Positions 27,329 to 36,811 of a stretch of 64,000 bases of DNA are shown here, in pieces. The stretch is from Sphingobacterium chuzhouense (GTDB lineage: Bacteria > Bacteroidota > Bacteroidia > Sphingobacteriales > Sphingobacteriaceae): contig NZ_JACNYL010000001.1 of NCBI RefSeq assembly GCF_014692525.1, positions 310,001-374,000 on the forward strand. Reading direction: 5' to 3'. The translations under genes were made by a program, and so were the position numbers. Position 1 is the stretch's first letter. Each line of letters opens with the position of its first letter. The notes under the pieces were generated by a model that saw nothing but the letters and a program-made list of their open reading frames with translations, did no database searches and was not told the origin of the DNA.

Positions 27329-27892
27329 ATGAATTATTTAATTGTCGGGCTGGGTAACATCGGCAAGGAATACGCAGATACACGCCATAACATCGGGTTT
27401 ATGGTGGTGGATGAAGCAGCAAACCAAACAGGGTCAACCTGGTCATTGATGAAACTTGCCTACTATACAGAATTTAAACTTAAAGGCAGAAACGTGTACA
27501 TGATTAAGCCCACCACTTTTATGAATTTAAGTGGTAAGGCTGTAAACTATTGGATGCAGGAACTCAAAGTTCCAATACAAAATGTATTGGTCGTGGTAGA
27601 TGATCTCGCTATTCCGTTTGGTTCTCTACGAATTAAGCCGAAGGGTTCCGCTGCAGGGCATAATGGACTCCGTTCCATAGAGGCTACTTGTGGTGGTCAG
27701 AACTACGCCCGGCTGCGTTTCGGCATCGGCGACAATTTTCCCAAAGGAAGACAAGTTGATTACGTATTGAGTCCTTTTGATTCCGATGAGCAAAAAGAAT
27801 TGCCGCCGCTCATTGACCATGCTGTGAAGATGATACAGAGCTTTGTCCACATCGGCATCGAATTGACCATGACGAATCTGAATACGAAGTAG
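27329..27892 (+). CDS. pth: Peptidyl-tRNA hydrolase
   Basis: Pth frees tRNA from prematurely released peptidyl-tRNA. Starting at 27329 the product is 187 residues, the family norm, and begins MNYLIVGLGNIGKEYADTRHNIGF with the catalytic His in RHN. The substrate-binding Asn in KPTTFMNLSG and the segment DDLAIPFGSLRIKPKGSAAGHNGLRS are present. The longer frame from 27281 reads through the rplY terminator and is rejected as the start. Confidence 0.95.
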   Translation: MNYLIVGLGNIGKEYADTRHNIGFMVVDEAANQTGSTWSLMKLAYYTEFKLKGRNVYMIKPTTFMNLSGKAVNYWMQELKVPIQNVLVVVDDLAIPFGSLRIKPKGSAAGHNGLRSIEATCGGQNYARLRFGIGDNFPKGRQVDYVLSPFDSDEQKELPPLIDHAVKMIQSFVHIGIELTMTNLNTK

Positions 27893-27939
27893 GGATAAAT
27901 CCCCGATGAGTCCATCAGGGATTTACTCAACATATTATC

Positions 27940-29295
27940 TTATTTCTTTGTTGTGATAATAATAACACCATATTTCCCTTTATCTCCATAGCGTTCTGTT
28001 GCAGTTTTATCTTTAAGAACATCAATAGATTCTATTTCATTAGGATCCAAGGCGTCCATGCTTTCTTTTCCCTCTTGCATCACTCCATCTATCACATATA
28101 AAGCTTTAGCTCTCTGCTCTTGCTGTCGGTCACGCTCCTCCTTTGAATATGCTGAAATAATGCCATCCTTATCATTGTAGTCCGCATATCGTACCTTTAA
28201 AGCACCTTTCGAAGAAAACATCATTCCGTACAATTCTGAATCGTCTATCTGAAAAAAATCATCTTTAGACAATACCTTCCTATCGTATAGGTATAAATAG
28301 TCCTGCGTTTGATCAATTTCCGACTTACTTTTCAAAAATTTCGCTTCAAATGGTGGTGTCTTCGTCGTATCTGGTCGGGTAGTTATATCAAGCTGTTTTT
28401 CCCTAACCACTTCCGTCGTTTCCGTAATTTTTTCATCAGCCTTGCTAATAGTAAATGCTCCTGCCGAAAAGATAACGATCGGTAGCAGGAAAGCATATTT
28501 ACTCAATTGGAGTTTCGACGATTTTTTCTTGTTCATCATCATAATGCGCTTTTTTAAAAATTTAAAATTAAACTGATTGCTAACGCCCAACGAGGCACCT
28601 TGCTTCGATATGTTCAGCAATGAATACTGATAGGTTTGCCGATCCACACCCTTATTTAGCACTTGTTGATCAGTCAAGTATTCTAAATTTTGACGTACAG
28701 CTCTGCGCATGAGCCACACGAAGGGATTATACCAACAAACTATCAGTAATATTTCAAACATTAGTATATCCATGCTGTGAATGCCTTTCACATGGATATC
28801 CTCATGCTTAAAAATATTATAGAGTTCCGGTTCCTGATGTTGCTCCTTATGGAGATAAATTTTGTTCAGAAAAGAGAACGGAACAATAGGAAATAATACA
28901 TTTTGATACCAATACGTTTTCCATATAGCCTTTCGTGAATAGATATGAATACGTAATAAACTCAATAACTGCAAGCATAATCGAACAGCAAACCATAATC
29001 CGACAATTACAATGCAACTATATATCACGTTTTCCAATGTATAAGCAGATTTTCCTACTTGCTGTGTGTAAAAATCTGGCAAATACCCCAGCCACTTGCC
29101 TACGGGCTCTACATGTTTGCGAAACAGGGATTTGATATCCAAAAAAGGATATGCGAAGGAGAAAACAGCTCCAATAAGAAAGAACCCTCTATTTAAACGA
29201 TAGAATGTCAATCTCTTCAATAAGCCGTAATATCCTAGATATATTACGGCTAGCAATATATTGACTTGAATGATATAAGCAAGCAAAGAATACAT
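27940..29295 (-). CDS. M56 (BlaR1-like) membrane metallopeptidase with TonB-plug-like tail
   Basis: The 451-residue protein has membrane spans in the first 130 residues and about 270-285. The zinc peptidase motif is HEDIH in FKHEDIHVKGIHSMD, with NPFVWLMRRAVRQNLEYLTDQQVL downstream, as in BlaR1/MecR1. The C-terminal extracytoplasmic tail is not a penicillin-binding domain. It ends YVIDGV...LDPNEIESIDVLKDKTATERYGDKGKYGVIIITTKK, the typical TonB-receptor plug motif. It follows a BlaI-family repressor by 3 bp. By analogy it would sense an outside signal and cleave the repressor; the ligand is unknown. Confidence 0.88.
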   Translation of the reverse strand: MYSLLAYIIQVNILLAVIYLGYYGLLKRLTFYRLNRGFFLIGAVFSFAYPFLDIKSLFRKHVEPVGKWLGYLPDFYTQQVGKSAYTLENVIYSCIVIVGLWFAVRLCLQLLSLLRIHIYSRKAIWKTYWYQNVLFPIVPFSFLNKIYLHKEQHQEPELYNIFKHEDIHVKGIHSMDILMFEILLIVCWYNPFVWLMRRAVRQNLEYLTDQQVLNKGVDRQTYQYSLLNISKQGASLGVSNQFNFKFLKKRIMMMNKKKSSKLQLSKYAFLLPIVIFSAGAFTISKADEKITETTEVVREKQLDITTRPDTTKTPPFEAKFLKSKSEIDQTQDYLYLYDRKVLSKDDFFQIDDSELYGMMFSSKGALKVRYADYNDKDGIISAYSKEERDRQQEQRAKALYVIDGVMQEGKESMDALDPNEIESIDVLKDKTATERYGDKGKYGVIIITTKK

Positions 29296-29298
29296 AAG

Positions 29299-29661
29299 CT
29301 AAGATTTATTTTTCTTTATCATATCCATGATTTCCTTCAATTCCGCTGCGGAAAGCTTCTCTTCTTTTACAAAAAAAGAAACCATTTCCTTATAAGAATT
29401 CCTAAAATAATCCCCTACGAAGTCGTGCATAAACTTCCCCTTATATTCCTCTTCCGAAATAACGGGTTCATAACGCTTTGCATTGGCATATTTAACCGCT
29501 TTCACATATCCTTTACGTTCCAGGTTCCTTATGGTCGACGCCAATGTAGTATAGGGCGGCTTCTCTCCTTTTAAATTATCCAGTACCTCCTTTACAAATC
29601 CACCGTCTAATTGCCAAATGGATAACATCGCTTCTTCTTCTTGAATGGTTAACTTTTCCAT
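29299..29661 (-). CDS. BlaI/MecI/CopY family transcriptional repressor
   Basis: This 120-residue winged-helix repressor matches the family from LTIQEEEAMLSIWQLDGGFVKEVLDNLKGEKPPYTTLASTIRNLERKGYVKAVKYANAKRYEPVISEEEYKG. Its C-terminal helix serves dimerisation. The start at 29661 (MEKLTIQE) is preferred over the ATG two codons upstream. It is the first gene of a two-gene unit with the M56 peptidase that probably cleaves it. It most likely represses its own promoter in the 29662-29780 gap, but no dyad operator is clear. Confidence 0.92.
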   Translation of the reverse strand: MEKLTIQEEEAMLSIWQLDGGFVKEVLDNLKGEKPPYTTLASTIRNLERKGYVKAVKYANAKRYEPVISEEEYKGKFMHDFVGDYFRNSYKEMVSFFVKEEKLSAAELKEIMDMIKKNKS

Positions 29662-29786
29662 AATCAAAATACTAATCTTTCACAATATTACGAAAATTTC
29701 GTAAATCAAAAGAATATTTTCAAAAAAAAGAAAAAGAGATTAAAAACGAATCATGACAATTCTTTGTCATTTAAATTGCAACGGTA

Positions 29787-29817
29787 TTAGAATTTATCAC
29801 CGATTTTTATACATTTG
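29787..29817 (+). promoter_or_regulatory. Promoter of gltA
   Basis: TACATTTG (29810-29817) fits TAnnTTTG. A weak TTAG lies 19 bp upstream. Confidence 0.5.
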
Positions 29818-29848
29818 TAGAAAGTAGATTATTTTAGATTAATAACAT

Positions 29849-31135
29849 ATGTCGGATAAAGCAACAATAAATTTAGGCGGAAAATCTTATGAATTGCCAG
29901 TTATTATTGGTACTGAAAACGAAAAAGCAATAGATATCTCCAAATTACGAGATCAATCAGGATATATCACATTAGATCCAGGATTTAAAAATACTGGAGC
30001 TACTAAAAGCGCTATTACCTTTTTAGATGGTGAGCAAGGCATTTTGCACTATCGCGGGTATCCCATCGAGCAGTTAGCAGAAAAGTCTACTTTTCTGGAA
30101 GTGGCCTACCTGTTAATATATGGTGAGCTTCCCGCCAAAGAGGTATTAGAGAAATTTCGTTCCGATATCAGAAAGCAAATGATGATCCACGAAGACATGA
30201 AAAATTTCTTCGTTGGCTTTCCTTCCAAATCACACCCTATGGGGCAGTTATCCTGTTTGGTAGGTGCATTGTCTTCTTTCTATCCCGAATCTTTAAATCC
30301 GAATGCTACAGAAGAAGAGGACAATAAGACCATTATCAATCTCTTGGCAAAGATGCCTACCATCGTATCCTGGATACAGAAAAAATCATTAGGTCAACCT
30401 GTAGTTTATCCTAAAAATAACTACGGTTATATTGAGAACTTCCTGAATATGATTTTCGGAGAAGTAACCGGCGAAACTACTTTCGATCCGGTTGTTATTA
30501 GTGCGATGCATAAATTATTAATTTTGCATGCAGACCATGAGCAAAACTGTTCTACATCTACGGTTCGCATTGTAGGTTCGTCCAACGCTAATCTGTATGC
30601 TTCCATCTCAGCGGGCATCAATGCGCTGTGGGGTCCTTTACATGGCGGGGCAAACCAAGCGGTTATCGAAATGTTGGAAGCTATTAAAAATGATGGTGGT
30701 GATGCGGAGAAATACCTTGCGAAAGCAAAAGACAAAAATGATCCTTTCCGGTTGATGGGATTCGGACATCGTGTATACAAAAATTTTGATCCACGCGCCA
30801 AAATCATTAAGAAAGCTTGTGATGATATTTTAGAAAAACTGGGGGTACAAGATCCTGTTTTAGATATTGCCAAAAAACTCGAAGAAGCAGCATTAAATGA
30901 CCAATACTTCATTGATAGAAAGCTATATCCCAACGTTGATTTCTATTCAGGTATTATTTACCGAGCGTTAGGCTTTGAATCAGATATGTTTACGGTGTTG
31001 TTTGCGTTGGGTCGTCTTCCGGGTTGGATTGCGCAATGGAAAGAGATGCGTGACAACAAAGAACCTATCGGGCGTCCGCGCCAAGTATATGTCGGTGAGA
31101 CAAAGCGAGATTATGTTGATTTCGACAAGCGATAA
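29849..31135 (+). CDS. gltA: Citrate synthase
   Basis: It condenses acetyl-CoA and oxaloacetate in the TCA cycle. The 428-residue product is of the Gram-negative hexameric type. It has an N-terminal beta domain (about 1-45), LDGEQGILHYRGYPIEQLAEKS, HADHEQNCSTSTVR (active-site His), LWGPLHGGANQAVIEML (second His), and the signature GFGHRVYKNFDPRAKI with the catalytic Asp region further on. It is monocistronic, with a promoter and a strong terminator. Confidence 0.97.
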   Translation: MSDKATINLGGKSYELPVIIGTENEKAIDISKLRDQSGYITLDPGFKNTGATKSAITFLDGEQGILHYRGYPIEQLAEKSTFLEVAYLLIYGELPAKEVLEKFRSDIRKQMMIHEDMKNFFVGFPSKSHPMGQLSCLVGALSSFYPESLNPNATEEEDNKTIINLLAKMPTIVSWIQKKSLGQPVVYPKNNYGYIENFLNMIFGEVTGETTFDPVVISAMHKLLILHADHEQNCSTSTVRIVGSSNANLYASISAGINALWGPLHGGANQAVIEMLEAIKNDGGDAEKYLAKAKDKNDPFRLMGFGHRVYKNFDPRAKIIKKACDDILEKLGVQDPVLDIAKKLEEAALNDQYFIDRKLYPNVDFYSGIIYRALGFESDMFTVLFALGRLPGWIAQWKEMRDNKEPIGRPRQVYVGETKRDYVDFDKR

Positions 31136-31170
31136 AAAAAAGACGCGATTTTGAATCGTGTCTTTTTTTT
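31134..31170 (+). terminator. Terminator of gltA
   Basis: AAAAAAGACGCGATT and AATCGTGTCTTTTTT flank TTG. A T8 run follows on the plus strand and an A run precedes it, so it can serve both directions. Confidence 0.85.
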
Positions 31171-31182
31171 GCCGTGTTTTAT

Positions 31183-31956
31183 TTATTTCTTCTGCCAGCG
31201 CATCACCACCATATCGTCCATAATCATGGTCAACGTGGAATCCTGTACATCAAACGATGTTACACGCTCTAAATTTTTAAGGAACACTTGTTCTCCATTT
31301 CCGGGGCAAGCCATTTTGGTCGACGCCATGGGGCCAAAGGAAATCGTATGGCCATCAATATTCACCGATCCTGAAAAACTATTACAACTGCTGTTGCCAT
31401 TCACTTTCTTTTCAGCCACATCAAATGTAATCGTCGGTTTCCGTTCTGGGTACAGCACATCAAAGGTAGTTTCCGGCTCGAGGATGTAATCCAACTCCCA
31501 TGTACCGACCAGTTTATCCGTTTGGTCTACAACCATCGCAAATTTGGCCAATATGTCGTTATTCTTTCCCTTCAATACCATCTCGCTTCCGTTTACATCA
31601 TAGGTAACTGCTTCGTCAAATAAAGTACGTAAGCCATATTCGATACTCATATCCATACAGGCCATCATTGTCGAGATCCCACGCGAAAATTTAATGCCGT
31701 TATTTTTTTCTAGTGTATATTCACCTCCGATGCCGTTACATCCGCCACTGGCACCATAACGTCCGCTTTTTTCCTCTAGTTTCAGAAATGGCATTTTGCC
31801 GTTCACCTTCGCGGCAACTGGTTTACCATTAAGTTCCACTAATTGCCATTTTTTTCCAACCAAATCTGCCATACTACTATTTGATGGTTTCCGAACGGCA
31901 CAGCTAGCCATTAGCATCACCATAAGACCTACAAAAATAAAGTTGATTTTTTTCAT
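31183..31956 (-). CDS. Lipoprotein with two META (HslJ-like) domains
   Basis: The 257-residue product has the lipobox MLMASC (cysteine at about 19) and two META domains. The first (about 35-140) has GKKWQLVELNGKPV and GGCNGIGGEYTLEKNNGIKF. The second (about 148-255) has GTWELDYI, GNSSCNSFSGSVNIDGHTISFGPMASTKMACPGNGEQVF. The N-S-C-N/S-S-F-S/G and M-A-C motifs are classic for META/HslJ. It probably faces the periplasm. In E. coli HslJ is linked to novobiocin resistance and heat shock; the role here is unknown. It converges on gltA. Confidence 0.88.
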   Translation of the reverse strand: MKKINFIFVGLMVMLMASCAVRKPSNSSMADLVGKKWQLVELNGKPVAAKVNGKMPFLKLEEKSGRYGASGGCNGIGGEYTLEKNNGIKFSRGISTMMACMDMSIEYGLRTLFDEAVTYDVNGSEMVLKGKNNDILAKFAMVVDQTDKLVGTWELDYILEPETTFDVLYPERKPTITFDVAEKKVNGNSSCNSFSGSVNIDGHTISFGPMASTKMACPGNGEQVFLKNLERVTSFDVQDSTLTMIMDDMVVMRWQKK

Positions 31957-32230
31957 TGCTATAAAATTAAATATCGTTCTTTAATTAGAACACTTCTTCA
32001 AACGAAAGGTTCAACCCAAATGCTACACAATAATATTTTGTATCACTATTTTTATACAATATTATTTTTTAAATATTATACGATTCTAACAATACAAAAA
32101 GCCTACCAATCTTGTGCAGATACCTCAATGAAATCGAATAACATAGCGCCATATATATCAACCTCGAAAATAAACTCTACTATTTTGGTATATTTTCTTT
32201 AAATATTATGGCGTTTTGCTCCGTTTTACG

Positions 32231-32238
32231 TATGTTTG
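32231..32238 (+). promoter_or_regulatory. Probable -7 box of the nuoH-N operon
   Basis: TATGTTTG lies 32 bp before the TTG start of nuoH. The 31957-32270 gap (314 bases) is very A+T-rich; apart from this box I see no gene or repeat in it. Confidence 0.5.
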
Positions 32239-32270
32239 CATCCAATTAAGAACTATTCTAAAAAGACAAA

Positions 32271-33344
32271 TTGGTCGATCTCATTGTCCATATTATTGTA
32301 CCTGTCGCAATTTTTGCTTTCATTGCGGGATTTACGCTCTTTGCCGTTTATGCAGAGCGTAAAATTGCTGGTTTTGTACAAGACCGCTTAGGGCCTATGG
32401 AAACAGGAAAATACGGCCTTATCCAAACATTGGCGGACATTTTGAAACTATTACAGAAAGAGTTTATCACGCCAACCGCAGCAGATAAGGTCTTGTTTAC
32501 ACTTGCCCCTATCGTGATATTTGTCGCCGTATTCATCGGTTTCAGTGTCGTGCCCTGGGCGCCGGACTTCATCCCGGCAAACACCAACACCGGGCTCTTT
32601 TTCATCATGGCCATTGTGGCGATCGATGCCATTGGTATTTTAATGGCGGGCTGGGGCTCCAACAACAAATATTCGCTATTGGGATCTATCCGCGCCATCG
32701 CACAGATGGTATCATACGAACTGCCTGTAGGCTTGTCGCTGATCGCAGCGGTCATGATTACACAGACGTTAAATCTCAACGACATCGCATACTTGCAGGG
32801 CATTGCATCGCCGGAGCAGATCTATTTTATGGGATTTTGGAACGTAACCGATATCGGGGGCATTTTTGCTTGGCACATCTTCCAAGCACCTCACCTCCTT
32901 ATCGTTTATACTATTTTCTTCATCGCTTCGCTTGCCGAGTGTAATCGCGCCCCATTTGATATCCCCGAAGCCGAATCCGAGCTCATAGGCGGTTTTCACA
33001 CCGAATATGGCGGAATTAAATTTGCCTTTTTATTCCTTGCCGAATATGCGATGATGTTTCTAGTTGCTATTTTAGGTGTAGTAATTTTCTTAGGAGGATG
33101 GAATAGTCCACTACCCAATATCGGTAGTTTACGTCTTGCCGATTGGACAACAGGATTAGGTTGGGGAATTGCATGGACACTATTGAAATCACTGACAATA
33201 GTCGGTATACAGATGTGGATTCGTTGGACGTTGCCCCGTTTTCGGGCTGACCAGCTGATGACCTTATGTTGGAAAGTTTTAATCCCTTTAGCGTTTGTTT
33301 GCCTCGCTATATCGGGATTATGGAGAATATTGGTTATGTTGTAA
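32271..33344 (+). CDS. nuoH: NADH-quinone oxidoreductase subunit H
   Basis: NuoH joins the quinone site to the proton-pumping membrane arm. The 357-residue, eight-span product has AERKIAGFVQDRLGPMETGKYGLIQTLADILKLLQKE (loop 1, about 27-63) and FDIPEAESELIGGFHTEYGGIKFAFLFLAEY (about 225-255), both diagnostic. The only start in frame is a TTG at 32271; a stop lies four codons upstream. It is the first gene of nuoHIJKLMN. nuoA-G do not precede it, which is unusual. Confidence 0.95.
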   Translation: MVDLIVHIIVPVAIFAFIAGFTLFAVYAERKIAGFVQDRLGPMETGKYGLIQTLADILKLLQKEFITPTAADKVLFTLAPIVIFVAVFIGFSVVPWAPDFIPANTNTGLFFIMAIVAIDAIGILMAGWGSNNKYSLLGSIRAIAQMVSYELPVGLSLIAAVMITQTLNLNDIAYLQGIASPEQIYFMGFWNVTDIGGIFAWHIFQAPHLLIVYTIFFIASLAECNRAPFDIPEAESELIGGFHTEYGGIKFAFLFLAEYAMMFLVAILGVVIFLGGWNSPLPNIGSLRLADWTTGLGWGIAWTLLKSLTIVGIQMWIRWTLPRFRADQLMTLCWKVLIPLAFVCLAISGLWRILVML

Positions 33345-33387
33345 ACGTAAGATAACTTTGGTACTAAAAACAACCATACAAGGATTT

Positions 33388-33921
33388 ATGACTGCCGTTA
33401 AAGGTTTATTTTTAACGGTCAGGCACTTGTTTGGTGCACGCAAATCACGTAGTACGCTCGATATTCGCGACGAAAACTACTTTAAGCAGCAACAAGGTGT
33501 TACCACAGTGCAGTATCCAAAGGAAAAGATGCCTATTCCCGAAGTGGCACGTTATCAATTGCAGGTCGATATTGAAGACTGTATCGTCTGTGATCTATGC
33601 GCAAAGGCGTGTCCCGTAGATTGTATCGACATCCAATCCATCAAATCAGTGGGTGTCATCGGAAAGACATCAGACGGCAGTGTCAAACGGTTGTATCCGG
33701 AGAAGTTCGATATCGACATGGCAAAATGCATGTACTGCGGACTGTGTACGGTGGTATGCCCTACAGAATGTATCACCATGACTGATCAATATGACCGCAG
33801 CACGTCAAAACTGACGGATCTGATCTATGGTTTTTCCGATATGACGGACGAAGAGATCTCGAAACGAAAAGAAGAGTGGACACGTTTTCAAGCTGATAAG
33901 GAGGCAGCTAAGAAAAAATAA
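33388..33921 (+). CDS. nuoI: NADH-quinone oxidoreductase subunit I
   Basis: NuoI carries the two [4Fe-4S] clusters N6a and N6b, relaying electrons toward NuoB. Both motifs are present: CIVCDLCAKACPVDC (about residues 67-81) and CMYCGLCTVVCPTEC (about 114-128), in a 177-residue product. The start is probably the ATG at 33388 (MTAVKGLFLTVRHLF); a TTG at 33358 is an alternative. The frame open further upstream overlaps nuoH and is unlikely. The stop overlaps the nuoJ start (TAATG). Confidence 0.94.
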   Translation: MTAVKGLFLTVRHLFGARKSRSTLDIRDENYFKQQQGVTTVQYPKEKMPIPEVARYQLQVDIEDCIVCDLCAKACPVDCIDIQSIKSVGVIGKTSDGSVKRLYPEKFDIDMAKCMYCGLCTVVCPTECITMTDQYDRSTSKLTDLIYGFSDMTDEEISKRKEEWTRFQADKEAAKKK

Positions 33922-34469
33922 TGACGATAGAATCCTTATTATTCTACGCTTTCGCCGGCATGGCTATCGTTTCTGCCCTTTTATTAGTCAATATACGCAA
34001 TACTGCCCGTGCACTGTTCTTGCTTTTCATCGTGCTTTTTGCGATGGCAGGGCTTTACCTTTTCGCTCTGGCGGATTTTATCGCCATTACACAAATTTTA
34101 GTGTATGTCGGTGGGGTACTTATTCTGTTGATATTTGCTTTTATGCTGTCCAACAAAGAATTGCTTAACGACCTACAATCTACATCCAAGCGTTTTATTT
34201 CGCTGCCTAACTGGCAGGCGCTGATCCTAGCCTTAGCTTTTCTAGGCGTTATGGTATACAGCTATATCAGCTGGTCACAGCATATGCCGCAATGGATTAC
34301 GCAATCTGAAGCCAAAGGAATGGTTATTTTACCTACGGACAATAATATAAAGGTATTGGGGTTCAAATTTATGACCCAGTATGTTTTACCTTTTGAAATC
34401 ATATCCGTTTTCCTCATGATGGCACTTATGGGAGCTGCGCACTTATCACGAAAGGAGGATAACGAATGA
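33921..34469 (+). CDS. nuoJ: NADH-quinone oxidoreductase subunit J
   Basis: This 182-residue membrane-arm subunit has four or five spans, including ALFLLFIVLFAMAGLYLFALADFIAITQILVYVGGVLILLIFAFML, the region where the conserved helix carries a pi-bulge in complex I. It overlaps nuoI by one base and nuoK by four (ATGA), so the run is translationally coupled. Confidence 0.94.
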   Translation: MTIESLLFYAFAGMAIVSALLLVNIRNTARALFLLFIVLFAMAGLYLFALADFIAITQILVYVGGVLILLIFAFMLSNKELLNDLQSTSKRFISLPNWQALILALAFLGVMVYSYISWSQHMPQWITQSEAKGMVILPTDNNIKVLGFKFMTQYVLPFEIISVFLMMALMGAAHLSRKEDNE

Positions 34470-34771
34470 TAACCCTTACCCATTTTTTGGTTGTTAGTGC
34501 ATGTATTTTTTGTATCGGTTTGTATGCAGTGCTTGCTAAACGCAACACAATTATGATATTGGTTGGCATTGAACTGATGATCAATGCCGCTATATTGAAT
34601 TTTGTAGCTTTCGGAAAATACGACAAAATAAATTACGGCGGCCAGGTTTTCGCTTTGTTTGCCATCGTTCTTGCCGCAGCAGCCGTTGCTGTGGGACTGG
34701 CAATTATCTTGAATGTATACCGCCATTTTAAAACCATTAATCCCGAAAACATCCACGAATTGAAAGATTAA
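34466..34771 (+). CDS. nuoK: NADH-quinone oxidoreductase subunit K
   Basis: The 101-residue, three-span product has the MrpC-like sequence FCIGLYAVLAKRNTIMILVGIELMINAAILNFVAFG with the two buried glutamates needed for proton pumping (GIELM, and one further on in the family). It overlaps nuoJ by 4 bp and abuts nuoL. Confidence 0.95.
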   Translation: MITLTHFLVVSACIFCIGLYAVLAKRNTIMILVGIELMINAAILNFVAFGKYDKINYGGQVFALFAIVLAAAAVAVGLAIILNVYRHFKTINPENIHELKD

Positions 34772-36808
34772 GTGAACACCCTTCTCCACATATCACCCGT
34801 TACCGCCAGCATTCTCGTGATGTTGTTTCCCTTATTGGCATTCATTATACAAGCCTTATTGGGTAAAAAAGCGATTTCGGGCAATATTGCGTTAACCGCT
34901 ATTTTAGCGAGTACTATAATAAGCCTGTTCGGTGTGTTTTTGCCTGTATGGAACGAAACCACTGTTTTAAAAAAATGGGAATGGTTCACCATTGGAGAGC
35001 ATACACTCTATGTGGGTATACTAGTCAATAATCTCACCGCTTTGATGCAACTGGTTGTTTGTATTATCGCGCTACCTGTGCATATTTATTCCCGCGCCTA
35101 TATGAAAGGTGATAGCGGTATACACCGTTATTGGATGTACCTAAGTCTGTTTTGCTTTGCGATGTTAGGCCTCACTGTATCGCTCAATCTGCTGCAACTA
35201 TATATTTTTTGGGAGTTGGTAGGTTTTGCTTCCTATTTATTGATAGGTTTTTGGTTCACCAAAGAAACTGCTGTACAGGCTAATAAAAAAGCATTTTTGA
35301 TCAATAGAATCGGAGACATTGGCTTTCTCATTGGGGTAGCCCTTGTTTATGCACATTGCGGCACTTTAGATCTGTCAGCTTTATTTGGCCAGACAGGAAC
35401 ATTCTTTAAAGGGGTTGATATAGGCATCATACCAGCACTCGATAAAAATACCTCTTGGGTTACCTTCGCCGGTCTGGCATTTTTTCTGGGAGCTATGGCA
35501 AAATCAGCCCAGTTTCCATTACATATATGGCTGCCCGATGCGATGGAGGGCCCTACTTCGGTATCATCTCTAATTCATGCCGCTACTATGGTTGCAGCAG
35601 GTGTGTTCTTACTATGTACTGTTTTTCCACTTTTCAATGAGACCGTTCTCTTGGTCATCACCATCATTGGTACAATTACTGCGCTGTCCGCTGCTCTTTT
35701 TGCTTTGGGGCAATATGATATTAAAAAAGTACTCGCTTTTTCAACAATCTCCCAATTGGGCTTTATGATAGTGGGTGTTGGTATCGGTGCCTGGGATGCT
35801 GCCATGTTCCACCTTACCACGCACGCGTTTTTCAAATGTTTACTGTTCTTGTGTGCAGGAGCGGTTATACATGAAATGGCACATCTGAAAACTAAGATAC
35901 AACTGGACTTCGATCCACAGGATTTGCGCAATATGGGCGGTCTACGACGTTTTATGCCCAAGACCTATACCTGTATGGTGATTGCCTCGTTATCCCTTGC
36001 CGGATTCCCATTTACTTCGGGGTATCTCTCCAAAGATAGCATCGTGATTACCACATACGAATGGGCAAACCATCTTGGCGGTGCATATGTGTTGATTCCG
36101 GTGGTATTGATTATCGTTAGTTTACTGACAGCATTCTACATCGGACGGATTATCTTCAAGACGTTTTTCGGTTCTTTTAAATACCGCACTTATATTAAAG
36201 CTGATATGACGTTTCATGAAGCATCGAAGACCATGCTTATTCCGATGTTTGTACTTGCAGCAGGTAGTTTATTTCCTTTCTTTGGTCCGTCGCCGGCAGA
36301 TTATCATCGTTCTTGGATTATGCTGATATTGGATACTGACTCCACCTATCCGAGCTTGGCACAAGCCCATGTATTCATTCCCGCCCTTTTAACGGCAGGA
36401 GCAGTTTTGATGTGGCTCATCGGATGGAACTGGTATATAAAACAGAAATATCCTCTATCGGAAAACAATATCTTGGTACGCTTCGCCAATAAGCAGGGAT
36501 ATCTGAACGAATTTAACGAACGCATATTCGTAAAAGGAACTGTAGAGCTTAGCCGCATACTATATGCTTTTGATCGTCATGTGGTGGACGGGCTCACCAA
36601 GCTTTTCTCTTGGTTTATACGTCGGTTTTCAGTTATTGTTTATTGGTTTGACAAACATATCGTCGACGGGCTGGTCAATTTGTTTGCCCATGCGACATAT
36701 TATATTGGCCATCTTGTCCGGCATGTTCAAAATGGACAGTTACAGGCGTATTTGGGCTTTGCATTGACTATTGTTGTTTTGGGAATACTTTATTTGTTAA
36801 TTAAATAG
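34772..36808 (+). CDS. nuoL: NADH-quinone oxidoreductase subunit L
   Basis: The largest antiporter-like proton-pumping subunit has 678 residues. Core segments are FWELVGFASYLLIGFWFTKETAVQANKKAFLINRIGD, GAMAKSAQFPLHIWLPDAMEGPTSVSSLIHAATMVAAGVFLL and AFFKCLLFLCAGAVIHE. The C-terminal lateral helix region has two similar units, FDRHVVDGLTKLF and FDKHIVDGLVNLF. It starts with GTG, directly after the nuoK stop. Confidence 0.96.
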   Translation: MNTLLHISPVTASILVMLFPLLAFIIQALLGKKAISGNIALTAILASTIISLFGVFLPVWNETTVLKKWEWFTIGEHTLYVGILVNNLTALMQLVVCIIALPVHIYSRAYMKGDSGIHRYWMYLSLFCFAMLGLTVSLNLLQLYIFWELVGFASYLLIGFWFTKETAVQANKKAFLINRIGDIGFLIGVALVYAHCGTLDLSALFGQTGTFFKGVDIGIIPALDKNTSWVTFAGLAFFLGAMAKSAQFPLHIWLPDAMEGPTSVSSLIHAATMVAAGVFLLCTVFPLFNETVLLVITIIGTITALSAALFALGQYDIKKVLAFSTISQLGFMIVGVGIGAWDAAMFHLTTHAFFKCLLFLCAGAVIHEMAHLKTKIQLDFDPQDLRNMGGLRRFMPKTYTCMVIASLSLAGFPFTSGYLSKDSIVITTYEWANHLGGAYVLIPVVLIIVSLLTAFYIGRIIFKTFFGSFKYRTYIKADMTFHEASKTMLIPMFVLAAGSLFPFFGPSPADYHRSWIMLILDTDSTYPSLAQAHVFIPALLTAGAVLMWLIGWNWYIKQKYPLSENNILVRFANKQGYLNEFNERIFVKGTVELSRILYAFDRHVVDGLTKLFSWFIRRFSVIVYWFDKHIVDGLVNLFAHATYYIGHLVRHVQNGQLQAYLGFALTIVVLGILYLLIK

Positions 36809-36811
36809 AAA

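Noticed and set aside
27895..27926. Hairpin between pth and the M56 gene
   Set aside because: AAATCCC/GGGATTT pairs with a mismatch, but no T run follows on either strand, so a terminator call is not supported.
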